A program made the translations under genes and the position numbers. From positions 235,001 to 299,000 of the forward strand of contig JACVTC010000130.1 of assembly GCA_016946835.1 (NCBI GenBank): 64,000 bases of DNA. Direction: 5' to 3'. The notes under the pieces were generated by a model. The model was not told the DNA's origin. It searched no databases and saw only the letters and a list, made by a program, of their open reading frames with translations. Source of the DNA: Neocallimastix lanati (nom. inval.). Its lineage: Eukaryota > Neocallimastigomycota > Neocallimastigomycetes > Neocallimastigales > Neocallimastigaceae. Within the stretch, counting starts at the first letter, position 1; every line of letters begins with the position of its first letter. Below are positions 26,760-38,284 of the stretch, one piece after another.

Positions 26760-28506
26760 ATTATTATGACCTTTGTATTGTATTTGAAAAGAAGGAAGCT
26801 GATAAACTCCCCCCACACCGTGTTTATGATATATCCATTGATTTAGCTCCTGGTGCTCAACTTTATTTTGGACCAATTTATTCGTTGACCGTTGAAGAAA
26901 AGAAGGCACTTCGTGAATACATTAAGGAAAACCTTGCTAAAGGATTCATTAGAAAATCAAAATCTCCTGCTGGTGCCCCGGTGTTATTTGTTAGAAAACG
27001 TGACTGTTCTCTAAGACTTTGTGTTGACTACAGAAAGCTCAATTCTATCACCATTAGAAATAATTATCCAATTCCCAGGATATCTGATTTGATAGAATCA
27101 TTTAAAGGTGCTATTATTTTCTCTCGACTTGACTTAAGATCTGCCTATAACTTAGTTCGTGTCAAGAAAGGTCATGAATACCTTACTGCTTTTCGTACTC
27201 CTTTTGGTCATTTTGAATACCGTGTAATGCCTTTTGGTTTACGTAATGCACCTTCGGTTTTTCAACGCTTCATCCAAGACATTTTTTCTGATGACATTGG
27301 CTTGTTTCTCTTTGTCTACTTAGATGACATTATAATATATTCAAAAAATCTTACTGAACATATTAAACATGTTCGTCATGTCCTTTCCTCATTAGTCAAA
27401 AATGGTCTTTACGTAAAAACTGGAAAAATGTGAATTCCACGTCCCTGAAACTACTTTCCTTGGATTTGTCGTCTCAGTAAATGGCCTTTCCATGGATAAA
27501 AACAAAGTAAAATTAATCCTTGAATGGCCAACTCCAAAAAATATGAACGAACTTCAAAGTTTCCTCGGACTCTGTAACTACTACAGAAAATTCATAAAGA
27601 ATTTTGCTAAAATCATGGAACCCCTAAGAACACTCCTCAAGAAGAATAGCGAGTTCAAATGGAATAAAGATGCTGAGAATGCTTTTAATAAATTGAAAAC
27701 TGCCTTTAACCACAGACGAAATCCTTATTTATCCCGATCCAGATAAGGAATTCACTGTTGAAACTGATGTCAGTGATTTTGCTGTGGGTTGCATTCTTTC
27801 TCAAATCAGTGACAAGGATAACGAACTCCATCCTGTCGCTTTTCATTCTAGGTCTTTGTCATCTTCTGAAGTAAATTATACCATATATGACAAAGAACTA
27901 CTCGCTATTATCACCGCTTTTGAAACCTGACGTCACCATCTGGAAGGGGCTAAGTTTCCTGTTCAAATCATTACTGATCACAGGAATCTATTATATTTTA
28001 AGAAGCCCCAGCATTTAAATCAACGTCAGATAAGATGGAGCCTCTTTCTTTCTAAGTTTGACTTTTAGGATATCGTTCAGACCTGGATCAAGGAGTGGTA
28101 AACCAGATTCGTTGTCGAGACGTACGGATTATAAATCCGTGGTTTCCCTCCACAACAAAGACCGCCCTTTATTGGATGATAATGCCTTTTGTTGTGCAAA
28201 CACTGATAATATCAGTAGTTTGATTGATGCTCAAACGGCTGACAAATTCTGTAGATCTACTTTAGAAAAGATCAAAGATAAGTCAAACACTATTAAGAGT
28301 TCTTTATTTTCATTAAAAGAAGGGGTCTTACATTTCCAAAACAAAAGAGCAAGAATTCTGAAATTTTTTCATGACTCACCTACCAACGGACACCAAGGTA
28401 TTGACAAAACTCTTGAAAAAATCAAGAGATACTACTGGTGGCCCAACATGAAGAAAGACATTCATAATTATGTTCTTTCATGCTCAACTTGCGCTAGGTG
28501 TAAAAT
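26760..28506 (+). pseudogene. pol remnant of element A (RT, RNase H, integrase zinc region)
   Basis: The best preserved part of fossil A. The RT palm is obvious, with the catalytic YLDD box. It is followed by the EWPTPKNMNELQSFLGLCNYYRKFIKNF block that links RT to RNase H in Ty3/gypsy elements, an RNase H-like stretch, and the HHCC-type integrase N-terminus (GHQGIDKTLEKIKRYYWW...CARC). The integrase catalytic core is absent because the copy ends here. Not functional. Confidence 0.85.
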
Positions 28507-29011
28507 CTTGTTAAGATAATAACTGAATTTCCATTTCATTCAATTTCAATTTCAATTTCAATAATTCAGTTATTTGAATTTCAATATTAATAAATAAAAA
28601 TATATAATAATTATTATTAAATTAACTTTATTAAAATATTTAGGAATTAGTCTAGGCCAACTAATTGACTAAATATTATTAACATATTGAAATTAATATA
28701 TATTAAATAATGTAAACACGGGATTGTCATATTAAATTAATTTCTATATTAATTTATTATCAAAATCTTTACATATTATAATTTATAACTAAAATATAAT
28801 ATGTAGAAATTAATTTAATATGACAATCACGTGTTTACGTTATTTAATATATATTAATTTCAATATGTAAATAATATTTAGTCAATTAGTTGGTCTAGAC
28901 TATTTCCTAAATATTTTAATAATAATTATTATATTATTAATTATTAATATTGAAATTCAAATAACTGAATTATTGAAATTGAAATTGAAATTCAGTTATT
29001 ATCTTAACAAG
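28507..29011. mobile_element. 505-bp foldback (MITE-like) DNA element
   Basis: Nearly the whole element is one imperfect inverted repeat: the ends are CTTGTTAAGATAATAAC and GTTATTATCTTAACAAG, and the arms of about 220-240 nt stay complementary down to a small central loop near 28750-28790. For example, TAGTCTAGGCCAACTAATTGACTAAATA in the left arm is matched by TATTTAGTCAATTAGTTGGTCTAGACTA in the right arm. Sub-terminal TTTCAA repeats and a nested AATAACTGAAT/ATTCAGTTATT pair lie in each arm. There is no coding capacity, so it would be non-autonomous. The flanking bases (AAAT left, AATT right) give no clear target duplication. It sits exactly between the truncated end of A and the LTR scrap F. 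Confidence 0.75.
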
Positions 29012-29060
29012 AATTTATTCTTTATTATTTATTTTAATTTAATAATTTTGTTATTTACCA
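29012..29060 (-). repeat. LTR scrap F (end of an LTR related to solo LTR E)
   Basis: About 40 bp ending TTTTGTTATTTACCA match the last part of solo LTR E at about 41213-41251 almost exactly. The rest of the LTR is absent, replaced on the left by the foldback element. It is followed by GATA and then element B. It is read as the oldest surviving member of the tRNA-directed stack. Confidence 0.55.
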
Positions 29061-29064
29061 GATA

Positions 29065-29529
29065 TGATACGGTATTTTATTTATGTATCTAAATTAATAT
29101 TTATTTATGGGCAATGACAATAAGGAATTATGACAAAATAATATATTCTAATATTAATTAGAAATAACACATACAATAATACAAAATAAAGTAATAAATA
29201 TATCTTTTTAATGTTCTCTTTATTTATTATTAATTATTAATTATTACATAAATTATTATTATTACTCTCTTATATAAATATTATAATTAATTATCTCAAA
29301 TATATATAATATCTCTTTTTAACTATACTAAAATAAAATATAAAATAGCTATTTATATGAATTAATTTATCATAAGTATAAACTTATAAATAAAAGAATT
29401 CTCCGTTTAATAATTATTATTCTAAAATTATATATATTATTATAAAATTATTATTGACCAATAATATTTAAGTATTTCTTTAACCTAAAGAATCTACCTA
29501 AATACCATTTTTATAGTGGTCACGTATCA
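29065..29529 (-). repeat. LTR of element B (3' LTR in element orientation)
   Basis: 465 bp, TGATACGG...CACGTATCA, matched by 31496-31960 with no difference that I can see by eye. Confidence 0.93.
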
Positions 29530-29549
29530 AGACGCCCCCACTTAAATTA

Positions 29550-29568
29550 GACTTCGTCCCCTGAAGTC
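29550..29568 (-). promoter_or_regulatory. Conserved 3' stem-loop of element B
   Basis: On the element strand this is GACTTC-AGGGGAC-GAAGTC: a perfect 6-bp stem with a 7-nt loop, 20 bp from the LTR. The same structure occurs at the equivalent place in C (32530-32548) and, with a changed closing pair, in D (42037-42055). It persists in B although B has no pol, so it is not merely coding constraint. Role unknown; a packaging, 3'-processing or plus-strand-priming signal is conceivable. Confidence 0.65.
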
Positions 29569-29632
29569 TCAATAACAATATAATAAATTTTTTTTTTTTT
29601 TTTTTTTTTGTTTATTAAAATTTAATTATTGG

Positions 29633-29664
<32 letters not shown>

Positions 29665-29804
29665 AAAAAAAATTAAATTTTTGAATTAATGATTATTTTA
29701 ATTTTTGAAATTCGAAATCTTGAAATTTCGAATTAATTTAATTTAAATTATTGTTATATATATATAATTATTTATTTATTAATACTTCATCATAATTAAA
29801 TTAT

Positions 29805-31259
29805 TTATTTATTTATTTTTTTTTCTATTGTTATTTTTTTTTTTTTTTTATGATTATTATTATTATTACTGTTATTATTGTTATTATTGTTTTTATTATA
29901 ATTTATTTCAATAACATTATTAACATTTTTATTTTCGTTATTTGTATAATTAGTATTGTTATTAGTATTGTTATTATTAAAACTATTATTATTTCCTAAT
30001 GAATTTATGTTTCTACTATATCCATTATTGTTTTTATTTATATTATTTCCAATTATATTATCCTGAATATTATTTATATTTGAATTAAACGTATTTTCTA
30101 CACAATTAGTATTTAAATTATTGTTGAAATTAATTTCATTTCCAATATTAACATCTTTATTTCCTTGCTTATTATAATTTATACCCTGATTATTGCTGAT
30201 TCTACATTTTATTTTATTTATATTCTCATTTAAATTACTGTTATTGTTATTGGTACCAAAATTTTTATTTAAATCATAATTACTTTTATATAGATAATTA
30301 TTTAAATTATTATAATTATTATTACCAAAATTATTATTTAAATTATAATTATTTCTATAAATTTCTCTATTCACATTATGCTTTTTACCAAAACTAGTCA
30401 TATTATGATAATTTTCAGTAATATTACTATTTAAATTATAATTTCTACGATAATAATTATTATAGTTTTTATTTCTATCATATAAATTAAATTTATAATT
30501 ATAATTATTATGGATTCCAGGTATAAAATTTCTTCTTTTATTTATTTCCAAAATTCCAGTTCTTTCTAATTCTGCTAATTCTTTAAATGAGTGTCTACAA
30601 TTAATTGCTTTATGGCCTAACTCATAACATCTAAAGCACATAATATTATTATTCTTATTGTTTTTATTACTATTTGATTTATTCATTTTGAAATTATTAT
30701 TATTCCATTTTTGTTTATTATTCTTATAAATATTATTTAAATTTAAATTTAATTTTTTTTCAATTCTTTCAACTTTTTCTGCATATTTGATAGCTTCTTT
30801 TATATCTTCGATTTCTTCTTCTAATATTCTTAAACAAGGATATATTCTGGACCTGATTGAATTAACATAATTATTAACAGTAATTAATTTCTTTATATTA
30901 CTATCAATATCATTATATTTTCTTAAGTATTTATAATTAAAATTACTAATTGATTCATTTGAATTAATTTTTAAATTAATTAAGTTCCAATATTTTACAC
31001 TTGATGTCATTTCTAGATATTCTTCTAAGGCTATTTTTATTTCTTTTAAGCTAGGAACCTGATTATTTTTTTCCTTTAATTCATCAAGAACATACCTAAT
31101 TTCCTTATTTACACATTCTTTACATAAAATAAATCTTCTTTCTTGTTCTTTTATATCCCATAATTCAAATGACTCGGTTAATTCTTCTATCCATTCATTG
31201 ATATCATTATTATAATTTTCTAATAATGGTAACGTACTTAATATCTTAAAAACATTCAT
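29805..31259 (-). CDS. Gag-like protein of element B
   Basis: 484 aa. The N-terminal ~190 residues are helical and align in outline with Gag of element C (both have LP-L..Y..D, then W...., then ELWDI/ELYDI.E.RR.I and F.Y.Y). A single CX2CX4HX4C zinc knuckle (CFRCYELGHKAINC) lies at about residues 208-221 and is directly followed by FKELAELERTGIL, a block also present after the knuckle of C (FKQLAELEEKGLL). The remaining ~240 residues are Asn-rich low complexity. By family knowledge Gag forms the particle that packages element RNA. No recoding heptamer like those of C and D is seen at its 3' end, consistent with the absence of pol. It reads as one uninterrupted frame. Confidence 0.85.
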   Translation of the reverse strand: MNVFKILSTLPLLENYNNDINEWIEELTESFELWDIKEQERRFILCKECVNKEIRYVLDELKEKNNQVPSLKEIKIALEEYLEMTSSVKYWNLINLKINSNESISNFNYKYLRKYNDIDSNIKKLITVNNYVNSIRSRIYPCLRILEEEIEDIKEAIKYAEKVERIEKKLNLNLNNIYKNNKQKWNNNNFKMNKSNSNKNNKNNNIMCFRCYELGHKAINCRHSFKELAELERTGILEINKRRNFIPGIHNNYNYKFNLYDRNKNYNNYYRRNYNLNSNITENYHNMTSFGKKHNVNREIYRNNYNLNNNFGNNNYNNLNNYLYKSNYDLNKNFGTNNNNSNLNENINKIKCRISNNQGINYNKQGNKDVNIGNEINFNNNLNTNCVENTFNSNINNIQDNIIGNNINKNNNGYSRNINSLGNNNSFNNNNTNNNTNYTNNENKNVNNVIEINYNKNNNNNNNSNNNNNHKKKKKITIEKKINK

Positions 31260-31474
31260 CTTTAAAAATTTTATTTATTCTTTATATATATTTTTTATTA
31301 CAATTTTCTAATTCAATTTAATATTATTATAACTATTACTATTATAATTATTAATAACTAATTTAAACTAATTAAATTCTTTTTATATATATACTAAATA
31401 ATATTTATTATATATTTATTATGTAGATGTATTATTTTATTAATATTATTTTCATATTATTTTGCTATTGTCAC

Positions 31475-31491
31475 GCCCGGATTCTCCACCA
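31475..31491 (-). other. Primer-binding site of element B
   Basis: On the plus strand GCCCGGATTCTCCACCA ends in CCA like a tRNA 3' end, four bases from the 5' LTR. The element strand therefore starts TGGTGGAG, the expected complement of a tRNA acceptor end. The tRNA is not identified. It differs from the sites used by C and D. Confidence 0.7.
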
Positions 31492-31495
31492 AATT

Positions 31496-31960
31496 TGATA
31501 CGGTATTTTATTTATGTATCTAAATTAATATTTATTTATGGGCAATGACAATAAGGAATTATGACAAAATAATATATTCTAATATTAATTAGAAATAACA
31601 CATACAATAATACAAAATAAAGTAATAAATATATCTTTTTAATGTTCTCTTTATTTATTATTAATTATTAATTATTACATAAATTATTATTATTACTCTC
31701 TTATATAAATATTATAATTAATTATCTCAAATATATATAATATCTCTTTTTAACTATACTAAAATAAAATATAAAATAGCTATTTATATGAATTAATTTA
31801 TCATAAGTATAAACTTATAAATAAAAGAATTCTCCGTTTAATAATTATTATTCTAAAATTATATATATTATTATAAAATTATTATTGACCAATAATATTT
31901 AAGTATTTCTTTAACCTAAAGAATCTACCTAAATACCATTTTTATAGTGGTCACGTATCA
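31496..31960 (-). repeat. LTR of element B (5' LTR in element orientation)
   Basis: 465 bp, a copy of 29065-29529. It is separated from the first base of element C only by GATA. Confidence 0.93.
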
Positions 31961-31964
31961 GATA

Positions 31965-32509
31965 TGATACGTTATTTCTATAAGTATCAATGTTTTTGTG
32001 GTTAGCAAGATTGTATTAAATAAAAATATATTCTAATATAAAAATATATAATTACAATACACGTTAATATTAAAACAAAATATAAAAAAAATTATAGTTT
32101 TGTCGTTTTATTTATTTATTTAAATTATTTATGTCGTAATACAAATTTTATAATAAAATGTCATTAAAGATCTTATTAATTATTTATTTCTAACTAACTT
32201 ATTACTATTAAAATTTTTGATAAATAAATATATTCCCCAAATATATTTATTTTAACCAATTTTATCTCTATTTTTTTCCAAATAAAAAAACCTCCTTTTC
32301 TTTAAAGAATTATAATAATTTTTCTTTTATATTTCTAATTTCTAATTTACTATAAATTAAATCCTATTGGCTATTAACTAATTAAATAAATTTAATAATT
32401 TTTATATTACTATTTATTATTATAATATACATATATAATTTAACTAATTATTTATTATATTTAATTTTATTTCTTGATAATATTCTCTTTTTATTTAAAT
32501 ACTGCATCA
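31965..32509 (-). repeat. LTR of element C (3' LTR in element orientation)
   Basis: 545 bp, TGATACGTTATTTC...ATACTGCATCA, indistinguishable by eye from 39788-40332. Confidence 0.93.
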
Positions 32510-32529
32510 AGACGCCCCCGCTTAGCCTA

Positions 32530-32548
32530 GACTTCGTCCCTTGAAGTC
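32530..32548 (-). promoter_or_regulatory. Conserved 3' stem-loop of element C
   Basis: Element strand GACTTC-AAGGGAC-GAAGTC: a 6-bp stem with a 7-nt loop, 20 bp inside the 3' LTR and more than 1 kb beyond the end of pol. Same position relative to the LTR as in B; the loop differs by one base from B and not at all from D. Confidence 0.65.
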
Positions 32549-33341
32549 CTTCAATTATTATTTTTATTAATTGATTTAATTTCATTGTTACCATTTGTTA
32601 TATAAATATATATATATTTGGAAATATCGTATAATTTAGAATTTATAACGTCAAATTTCTTTGTCAAATCTCATTATGTTCACATTATTTTCTTTTCGCC
32701 ATGTATTTTTTTAATTATCATTAATATGTATTATAATCATTATTATCCAAATAAAATTATAATTAAAAAAAATAAAATAATCTTTTGAATCAATGTCTTA
32801 ATTTAGTGTTGAACCTATGGTTTTAAAATATATACTATTATTATTTTTGTATATTATTATATTATTATATCTATCTATAACATTCATATTATTTTATATT
32901 ATAATACTATCTATTTTGTTATTTTAGTTAATAATATATATTATTATACTATCTTTTTGTTATTTCATCTATATTTTATTATTTTACTCAATATATAATA
33001 TTTATATTATTATACTATCTATTTGTTATATTATCAATATTTTTTTATTTTACTCAATATATAATATTTATATTATTATACTATCTATTTGTTATATTAT
33101 CAATATTTTATTATTTTACTCAATATATAATATTTATATTATTATACTATCTATTTGTTATATTATCAATATTTTATTATTTTACTCAATATATAATATT
33201 TATATTATTATACTATCTATTACGTTATATTGTCTATATTATAGTTAATTATACTATCTATACTATCTATGTTTATATATTTTATTATTATATCTAATAT
33301 AATCAGTTCTTATATATAATTATTATTATTATTATTATTAT

Positions 33342-33384
<43 letters not shown>

Positions 33385-33439
33385 TTTTATTTATTTTTTT
33401 TTTTTTTTTATTTTTATTTTTTTATTTTTTTTTTTTTTT

Positions 33440-33477
<38 letters not shown>

Positions 33478-33597
33478 TTTTTTGAGATAAAATTTATCAA
33501 ATGTTAAGTAATGAATAAAATAAATTTCAAAATTATAAGTTTTAAATTCAGATTTTGAAATTTCAATTTTGAGGTTTTGAAGTTTCAATATAATTTA

Positions 33598-33640
<43 letters not shown>

Positions 33641-33645
33641 CTGTT

Positions 33646-33701
<56 letters not shown>

Positions 33702-33718
33702 TATATATATATGTATCC
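32549..33718 (-). other. 3' untranslated region of element C
   Basis: About 1.2 kb of non-coding A/T-rich DNA between the end of pol and the 3' stem-loop. It holds the 66-bp tandem array (32986-33249) and long poly-T runs (33340-33382, about 33450-33475, 33653-33700), which are poly-A in the element RNA. An AT-rich trailer this long is unusual for Ty3/gypsy elements. Confidence 0.7.
32986..33249. repeat. 66-bp tandem repeat, about 4 copies, in the 3' UTR of element C
   Basis: The word ACTCAATATATAATATTTAT starts at 32986, 33052, 33118 and 33184, an exact 66-bp period; the fourth copy decays after about 40 bp. Units differ by only one or two bases, so the array is recent. Confidence 0.9.
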
Positions 33719-36700
33719 TTATTCTTCTAAATTCAATTCTGTGAAATATGGAATAATGTTTTTTAAATGAATGTTCCTATCAGCAACTTCCCCAGTTACT
33801 GGATCGCAAACTGTTACTGTATTGAACTCTTGTTTAACGATCTTTAGTGGGCCTGTGAAAAACGGATCCAGCTTCTTTCTGTTGAACAATTTGACCAAAA
33901 CAAGATCACCTGGCTTATACTTTGCTCTCATTCTTTTTATTTGTTTTCTACGATCTTCCCACAACTTGTTTGCTGTTTCAATGTTCTTTATTGCTTCACG
34001 GATCCAACGGTCATGGTTAATAAATTTCCTCAGCCAAAATTCTTCTTCGTCTTCCCAGTCATTTTTGGATTCGACATTAACAGTGAGTTCGAATGGTTGT
34101 AAGTCTCTCCGACCATACAACAATTCAAAGCTGCTGTGTTTCGTAACTTCATTCTTGCACGTTCTTAAAGCCCAAAGAGCACTATAAAGTGTTTCGTCCC
34201 ACTGTGAATCCTCTTCTCCGAGTAACCTGAGATACTTACCTATTTCCCTATTTCTGTTTTCTACTTCTCCATTAGACGAGGGGTGATAGGTTGCTACATA
34301 ATTTACATAAATGTCGTTAAGGTCCAAAAATGCTTTTGTCTTATCGGAAGTAAACTGTGGACCATTGTCAGTAACTAAAATTTCAGGAACACCATGTCGT
34401 GCAAATATTTTCTTGAGAAAATTTATTACATCTTGAGATTCGGCAGATTGTAAGGGTTCTGCTTCCACCCATTTGGTAAGATAATCTACTAATACAATTA
34501 TATATCTATTACCTTTATTTGTTATAGGTAACGGTCCTATTAGATCCAACCCAACTCTTGAGAAAGGATATTCAGGTACAGTTGCAATATTTTCGGTATA
34601 TTTATTTAATTTTTGTGGTCGACAAGTTTGACACTTGTGACAACATTTTATTAGTATTTGTATATCTTTTTTCATATTTCCCCAGTAGTAATCCCTCTTC
34701 AGTCTGCTATAAGTTTTATAAGCTCCTTCATGGCCTAGACCATGGGCTTCTTCGATTAATTTTTGCTTCTCTTCTTTGTTGTGAACTATTCTTCTCAGTT
34801 GTTCTCCTTGTTTAAGATATTCTACACCATCAATATTTATAATTCTCTTATTTATAAATTCATTCATAAATTTATTTATACTATCATTGCTATTATTGGA
34901 TAAAACATCATTGTTTACTAATGCATTTAATATTTCTTTATTTTCATGTATTTCTTTTGTAGGTAACCTAGATAAAGCGTCAGCAATAACGTTCTTCTTC
35001 CCCTCTTGAAATTGGACTTGAACATTTAATATTGATAGTTCAGTAACCCATTTAAGGTGGCGATTATTTGAAGGCTCTCTATTAGCAAATATACTAACCA
35101 AGGGTTTATGGTCTGTATAAACGATAGTGGTAAAAGGGCTTCCACTAAAATAGGGTTTAAATTTTTTAACACAATGAAATATTGCTTTGCCTTCTAAATC
35201 AGTAACACTATAATTAGATTCAGCAGCGGAAAGAGTTCTACTTTCAAAATATATGGGGATTTCAATTGAATTTTCATTTGTTTGGAGAAGTACTCCACCA
35301 AGTTCATCTCTGGAAGCATCTGTTCGGATAATAAATGGTTTAGAATAATCAGGAGGAGTTAAAATAGGGGCAACCGTTAGTGACATTTTTAATTTTTCAA
35401 AGGCTATGTTGCACTTTTCGGACCATTCATACGGTACATCTTTCTTTAAGAGGTTAAACAGAGGATTTGCAATCTGAGCAAAATTTTTAATAAATTTCCG
35501 ATAATAACCAACAGCTCCCAAAAATGATTTAAGTTGAGTGATATTTTTAGGGGGTAGCCAGTTAATTATAACTTTAATCTTATCAGGAATCGGGGCAATA
35601 CCTTTTGTGGATAATACATGACCAAGAAGGACTACTTCTTCTTTGAAAAAAGAACATTTTTCTAAGTTTATTTTCAAACCATTGTCTGCTAGGATTTGGA
35701 ATACTTTAGTAAGATGAGTAATGTGTGATTCAATTGAGTCAGAAAATATTACTAAATCGTCAATGTAAACAAATAAGCATACTCCAATCAAGTCAAAAAA
35801 AATCCGGTTCATTTCACGTTGAAATGTAGCCGGTGCATTACATAGCCCAAACGGCATCACACAAAATTTATAGTTTCCAAACATCGTTGTGAATGTTGTT
35901 TTATCTTTATCATCAGGATTCATTGGAACCTGATGATAACCAGAAAAAAGATCAATAGTAGAGAGTATTTTAGCGTTCTTTCCAATAAACATTAATATGT
36001 CATCAATTAAGGGCAAAGCATAGGAATCCTTAATAGTTATATTGTTTAAAGCCCTAAAGTCGACACACATTCTCCAGTCGCCGTTTTTCTTTGGAACTAG
36101 TACTACTGGAAATGCCCATGAAGAGTAGGATGGCTCTATTAGTTTGTTTTCTATTAGCTTAATCAAAATTTCCTTTAGAGCTTTTGTTTGCGCTTTGGAT
36201 AAACGGTAAGCTTTTAACTTTATGGGTGAAGATTTTGGAATTAATTCAATCCTGTGAGGTAATAATTTTGACCTTCCTAAATCATCTGTTTTAATTGCAA
36301 CTACATTTTTAAATTTAAAAAATAATTTACTAATTTTATTTTTAAATTTATTAGGAACAGAAGATATTATTTCGTTAATTAAATGTTCTTTCGTGTTAGG
36401 TAATTCATTAGTGTTCGTAATTTCTTTATCATTGGTAACTGTAATTGTTAATAAAAAAGGTTCAGATTTTGTATTTTGATGTTTTTCTATATCCTCATCA
36501 TCCTTGTAAGTATTATTAAGATTGATATCATAAAATAGATCTGCTAGTTTAATGTAATTATTATTTTCATCAATATAATATAAAGTATCATCTACTAAGT
36601 TAATATCAAATCTATTATTCTTTAGAGAATCAACACCAATTAAGATATCGAAAATATCATCCTTTTCTATTACTCTGAAATATTCATTAAAAGTTTTACT

Positions 36701-38124
36701 ACCAATAGAAATCTGTAAGTCATAGATATCACTCTCTGTTGAAGAATTAGAGTACGCTTGAAATATTGTTTCAGAAATTCTACCAATAGAAGGTTTGTTG
36801 ATTTTTAATTTATTTAAAGCAGAACGTGTGATAAAGTTGACACTAGCACACGTATCTAAAAATATTTCACAGTCATTATTTTCTACTTTACCGCAAACTT
36901 TAATTATTTTATGTTTTGTGATAACCGTCATCACATTTGTTATTGTTTGTTTAGGCGCTAATTTTAAAGCTTTTAAAAATTCTGTACGGAATTTTGGAAA
37001 AAGATCTAAAAGGTAAACTAATTTTGTTATTACATCAGTTGATGCAATTTCTTTTATTAAATCTTGAATATAATAATCACCAAATTTTTCCATAAGTTTG
37101 ATGTGTTTTTCAGGTTTCTTAAAAGAAGTTTCACTTTGCTCAATGTCGGTATTTATTTTCTTAGCTTTATTCTTTATATCTTTAATTTTTTCTTCCCTAT
37201 TTTTACCTTTAACATTTCGAATATTTTTCTCTGTTATAAAGGAAGGATCAAGATATTCTAGTTTTTCTGTTTTACGATTTTCACTATTAGAGGCCATATC
37301 CGGGTTTTCCTTAATTATATTATTAAAATTCTTAGATCTACCAGGTAAAATATTATTATAATTTTTAGAGTTATAATTTTCTTTATCAGCATCATTATCT
37401 TCATCATCTTCAGATTCTTCTATCATAATTACATCTTCATTAGGTTCTATATCTTCTCGTTCAACCCTTTGGGTATTGCTTGTATTGTTATGAGTATTAT
37501 CATCATTATTGGTGACAGTATTTTCTTTAAAATAGTCGTAAGTATTATTTTCCTTATTTTCATTAAAATCATTATTACTATTATAATTATCTATAGTATT
37601 ATTATTTTTATTATCATTATTCGCATTATCGTTATAATTGTCTATATTATGATTAATTTTATTATTATTATTCTTATTATTGTTTTCATATTCATTATTC
37701 TTATTATTCTTATGATTATTAATATTATTATAATTATTATTAGCATTTGTATTACTATAATCGATATTATTTTTATTATTAATATTATTATTATAATTAT
37801 TATTAATACTATTATTAGTACTAATTTTATTATCACTAGTATTATTATTAATATTATTATGACTCATAGCTGCCGTTTGTATTGGTTTTGGATTGTCCTT
37901 TAAATTAAATCTCATTTCCTTTCTATTGTATGGCTTTTCATTATGTTTGTTTAATTTATTTCTTGAATTTCGAGTAGCGGCTGCTATAATTTCAATTGGT
38001 CTATTTAATGTATTTTGTGTAGTGTTACTATTATTGTTTATATTAAGGTCATAACATTTTTGTTTTTCTTTAATATTATTATTAATTATAGGTAATATTG
38101 TTTGATCGTCTACCATTGTCATTA

Positions 38125-38156
<32 letters not shown>

Positions 38157-38221
38157 GAGTCGTTATTTTTGAACATTATTTTATTATTATTATTATTATA
38201 TGAGTCATTATTTTTGAACAT
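33719..38221 (-). CDS. Pol polyprotein of element C
   Basis: A frame of 1500 codons from its first ATG, open upstream to the gag overlap. The first ~290 residues are Asn-rich and acidic, starting with repeats of MFKNNDSYNNN. An aspartic-protease-like domain lies around 440-560. Reverse transcriptase is at about 660-860 (WRMCVDFRALNN, DLFSGYHQVPM, FVYIDDLVIFS), then the LGAVGYYRKFIKNFA connection and RNase H at about 955-1075 (RTDASRDELGG, TDHKPL). Integrase follows at about 1160-1400: zinc region GHEGAYKTYSRLKRDYYW...CHKC, and core motifs GLDLIGPLP, TDNGPQFTSD and HPSSNGEVENRNRE. A C-terminal GPF module is at about 1450-1490. It makes DNA from the element RNA and inserts it into the genome. 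Expression probably depends on -1 recoding at 38311-38317. Confidence 0.93.
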
Positions 38222-38265
38222 TGTTTTATTATTATTATTATATGAGTCATTATTTTTGAATATTA
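38150..38265 (-). repeat. In-frame tandem repeat at the start of the pol frame of element C
   Basis: Three consecutive units encode FKNNDSY followed by a variable Asn run and Lys/Ile/Met. They begin just downstream of the recoding site, so they would form a linker between Gag and the rest of Gag-Pol. Slippage-generated, and probably polymorphic between copies. Confidence 0.75.
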
Positions 38266-38284
38266 TTTTATTGGTTTGGTTAAT

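Larger units (their letters stand above)
24017..28506 (+). mobile_element. Element A: old, broken Ty3/gypsy LTR retrotransposon fossil
   Basis: Plus-strand Ty3/gypsy remnant. The left part (about 24017-24905) looks like an LTR, with a TATAAATAAGG box near 24684 and a strong hairpin just after it. Then come a mixed-composition, degraded gag-like stretch to about 26200, a protease-like stretch (around 26220), reverse transcriptase (26885-27433, motifs LCVDYRKLN, PIPRISDLI and YLDDIIIYS), a connection/RNase H stretch (about 27490-28050) and the N-terminal zinc region of integrase (about 28380-28500). The RT type is that of sushi/Tf1-like fungal elements. The coding region is broken at several points (roughly half a dozen or more). 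The right end and second LTR are missing, cut where the foldback element begins. The left boundary is approximate. It is older than its neighbours B-D, which look whole. Confidence 0.85.
29065..31960 (-). mobile_element. Element B: gag-only LTR retrotransposon, looks whole, non-autonomous
   Basis: Minus-strand element bounded by two 465-bp LTRs that look identical by eye, with GATA directly outside both ends (29061-29064 and 31961-31964). LTR termini are TGATACG...CGTATCA. Next to the right (5') LTR is a primer-binding-like site (31475-31491). Next to the left (3') LTR is a G-rich polypurine tract (GTGGGGGCGTCT on the element strand). The only long reading frame is gag; there is no protease, RT, RNase H or integrase. 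This is the layout described in plants as terminal-repeat retrotransposons with a GAG domain. It shares LTR ends, polypurine tract, Gag architecture and the 3' stem-loop with element C, which suggests C-like elements supplied its enzymes. Identical LTRs imply a recent insertion. Confidence 0.85.

Noticed and set aside
29061-31964. B as an insertion into the middle of element C
   Set aside because: C has both LTRs complete and B lies wholly outside the first base of C, separated by GATA, so the two are adjacent rather than nested.
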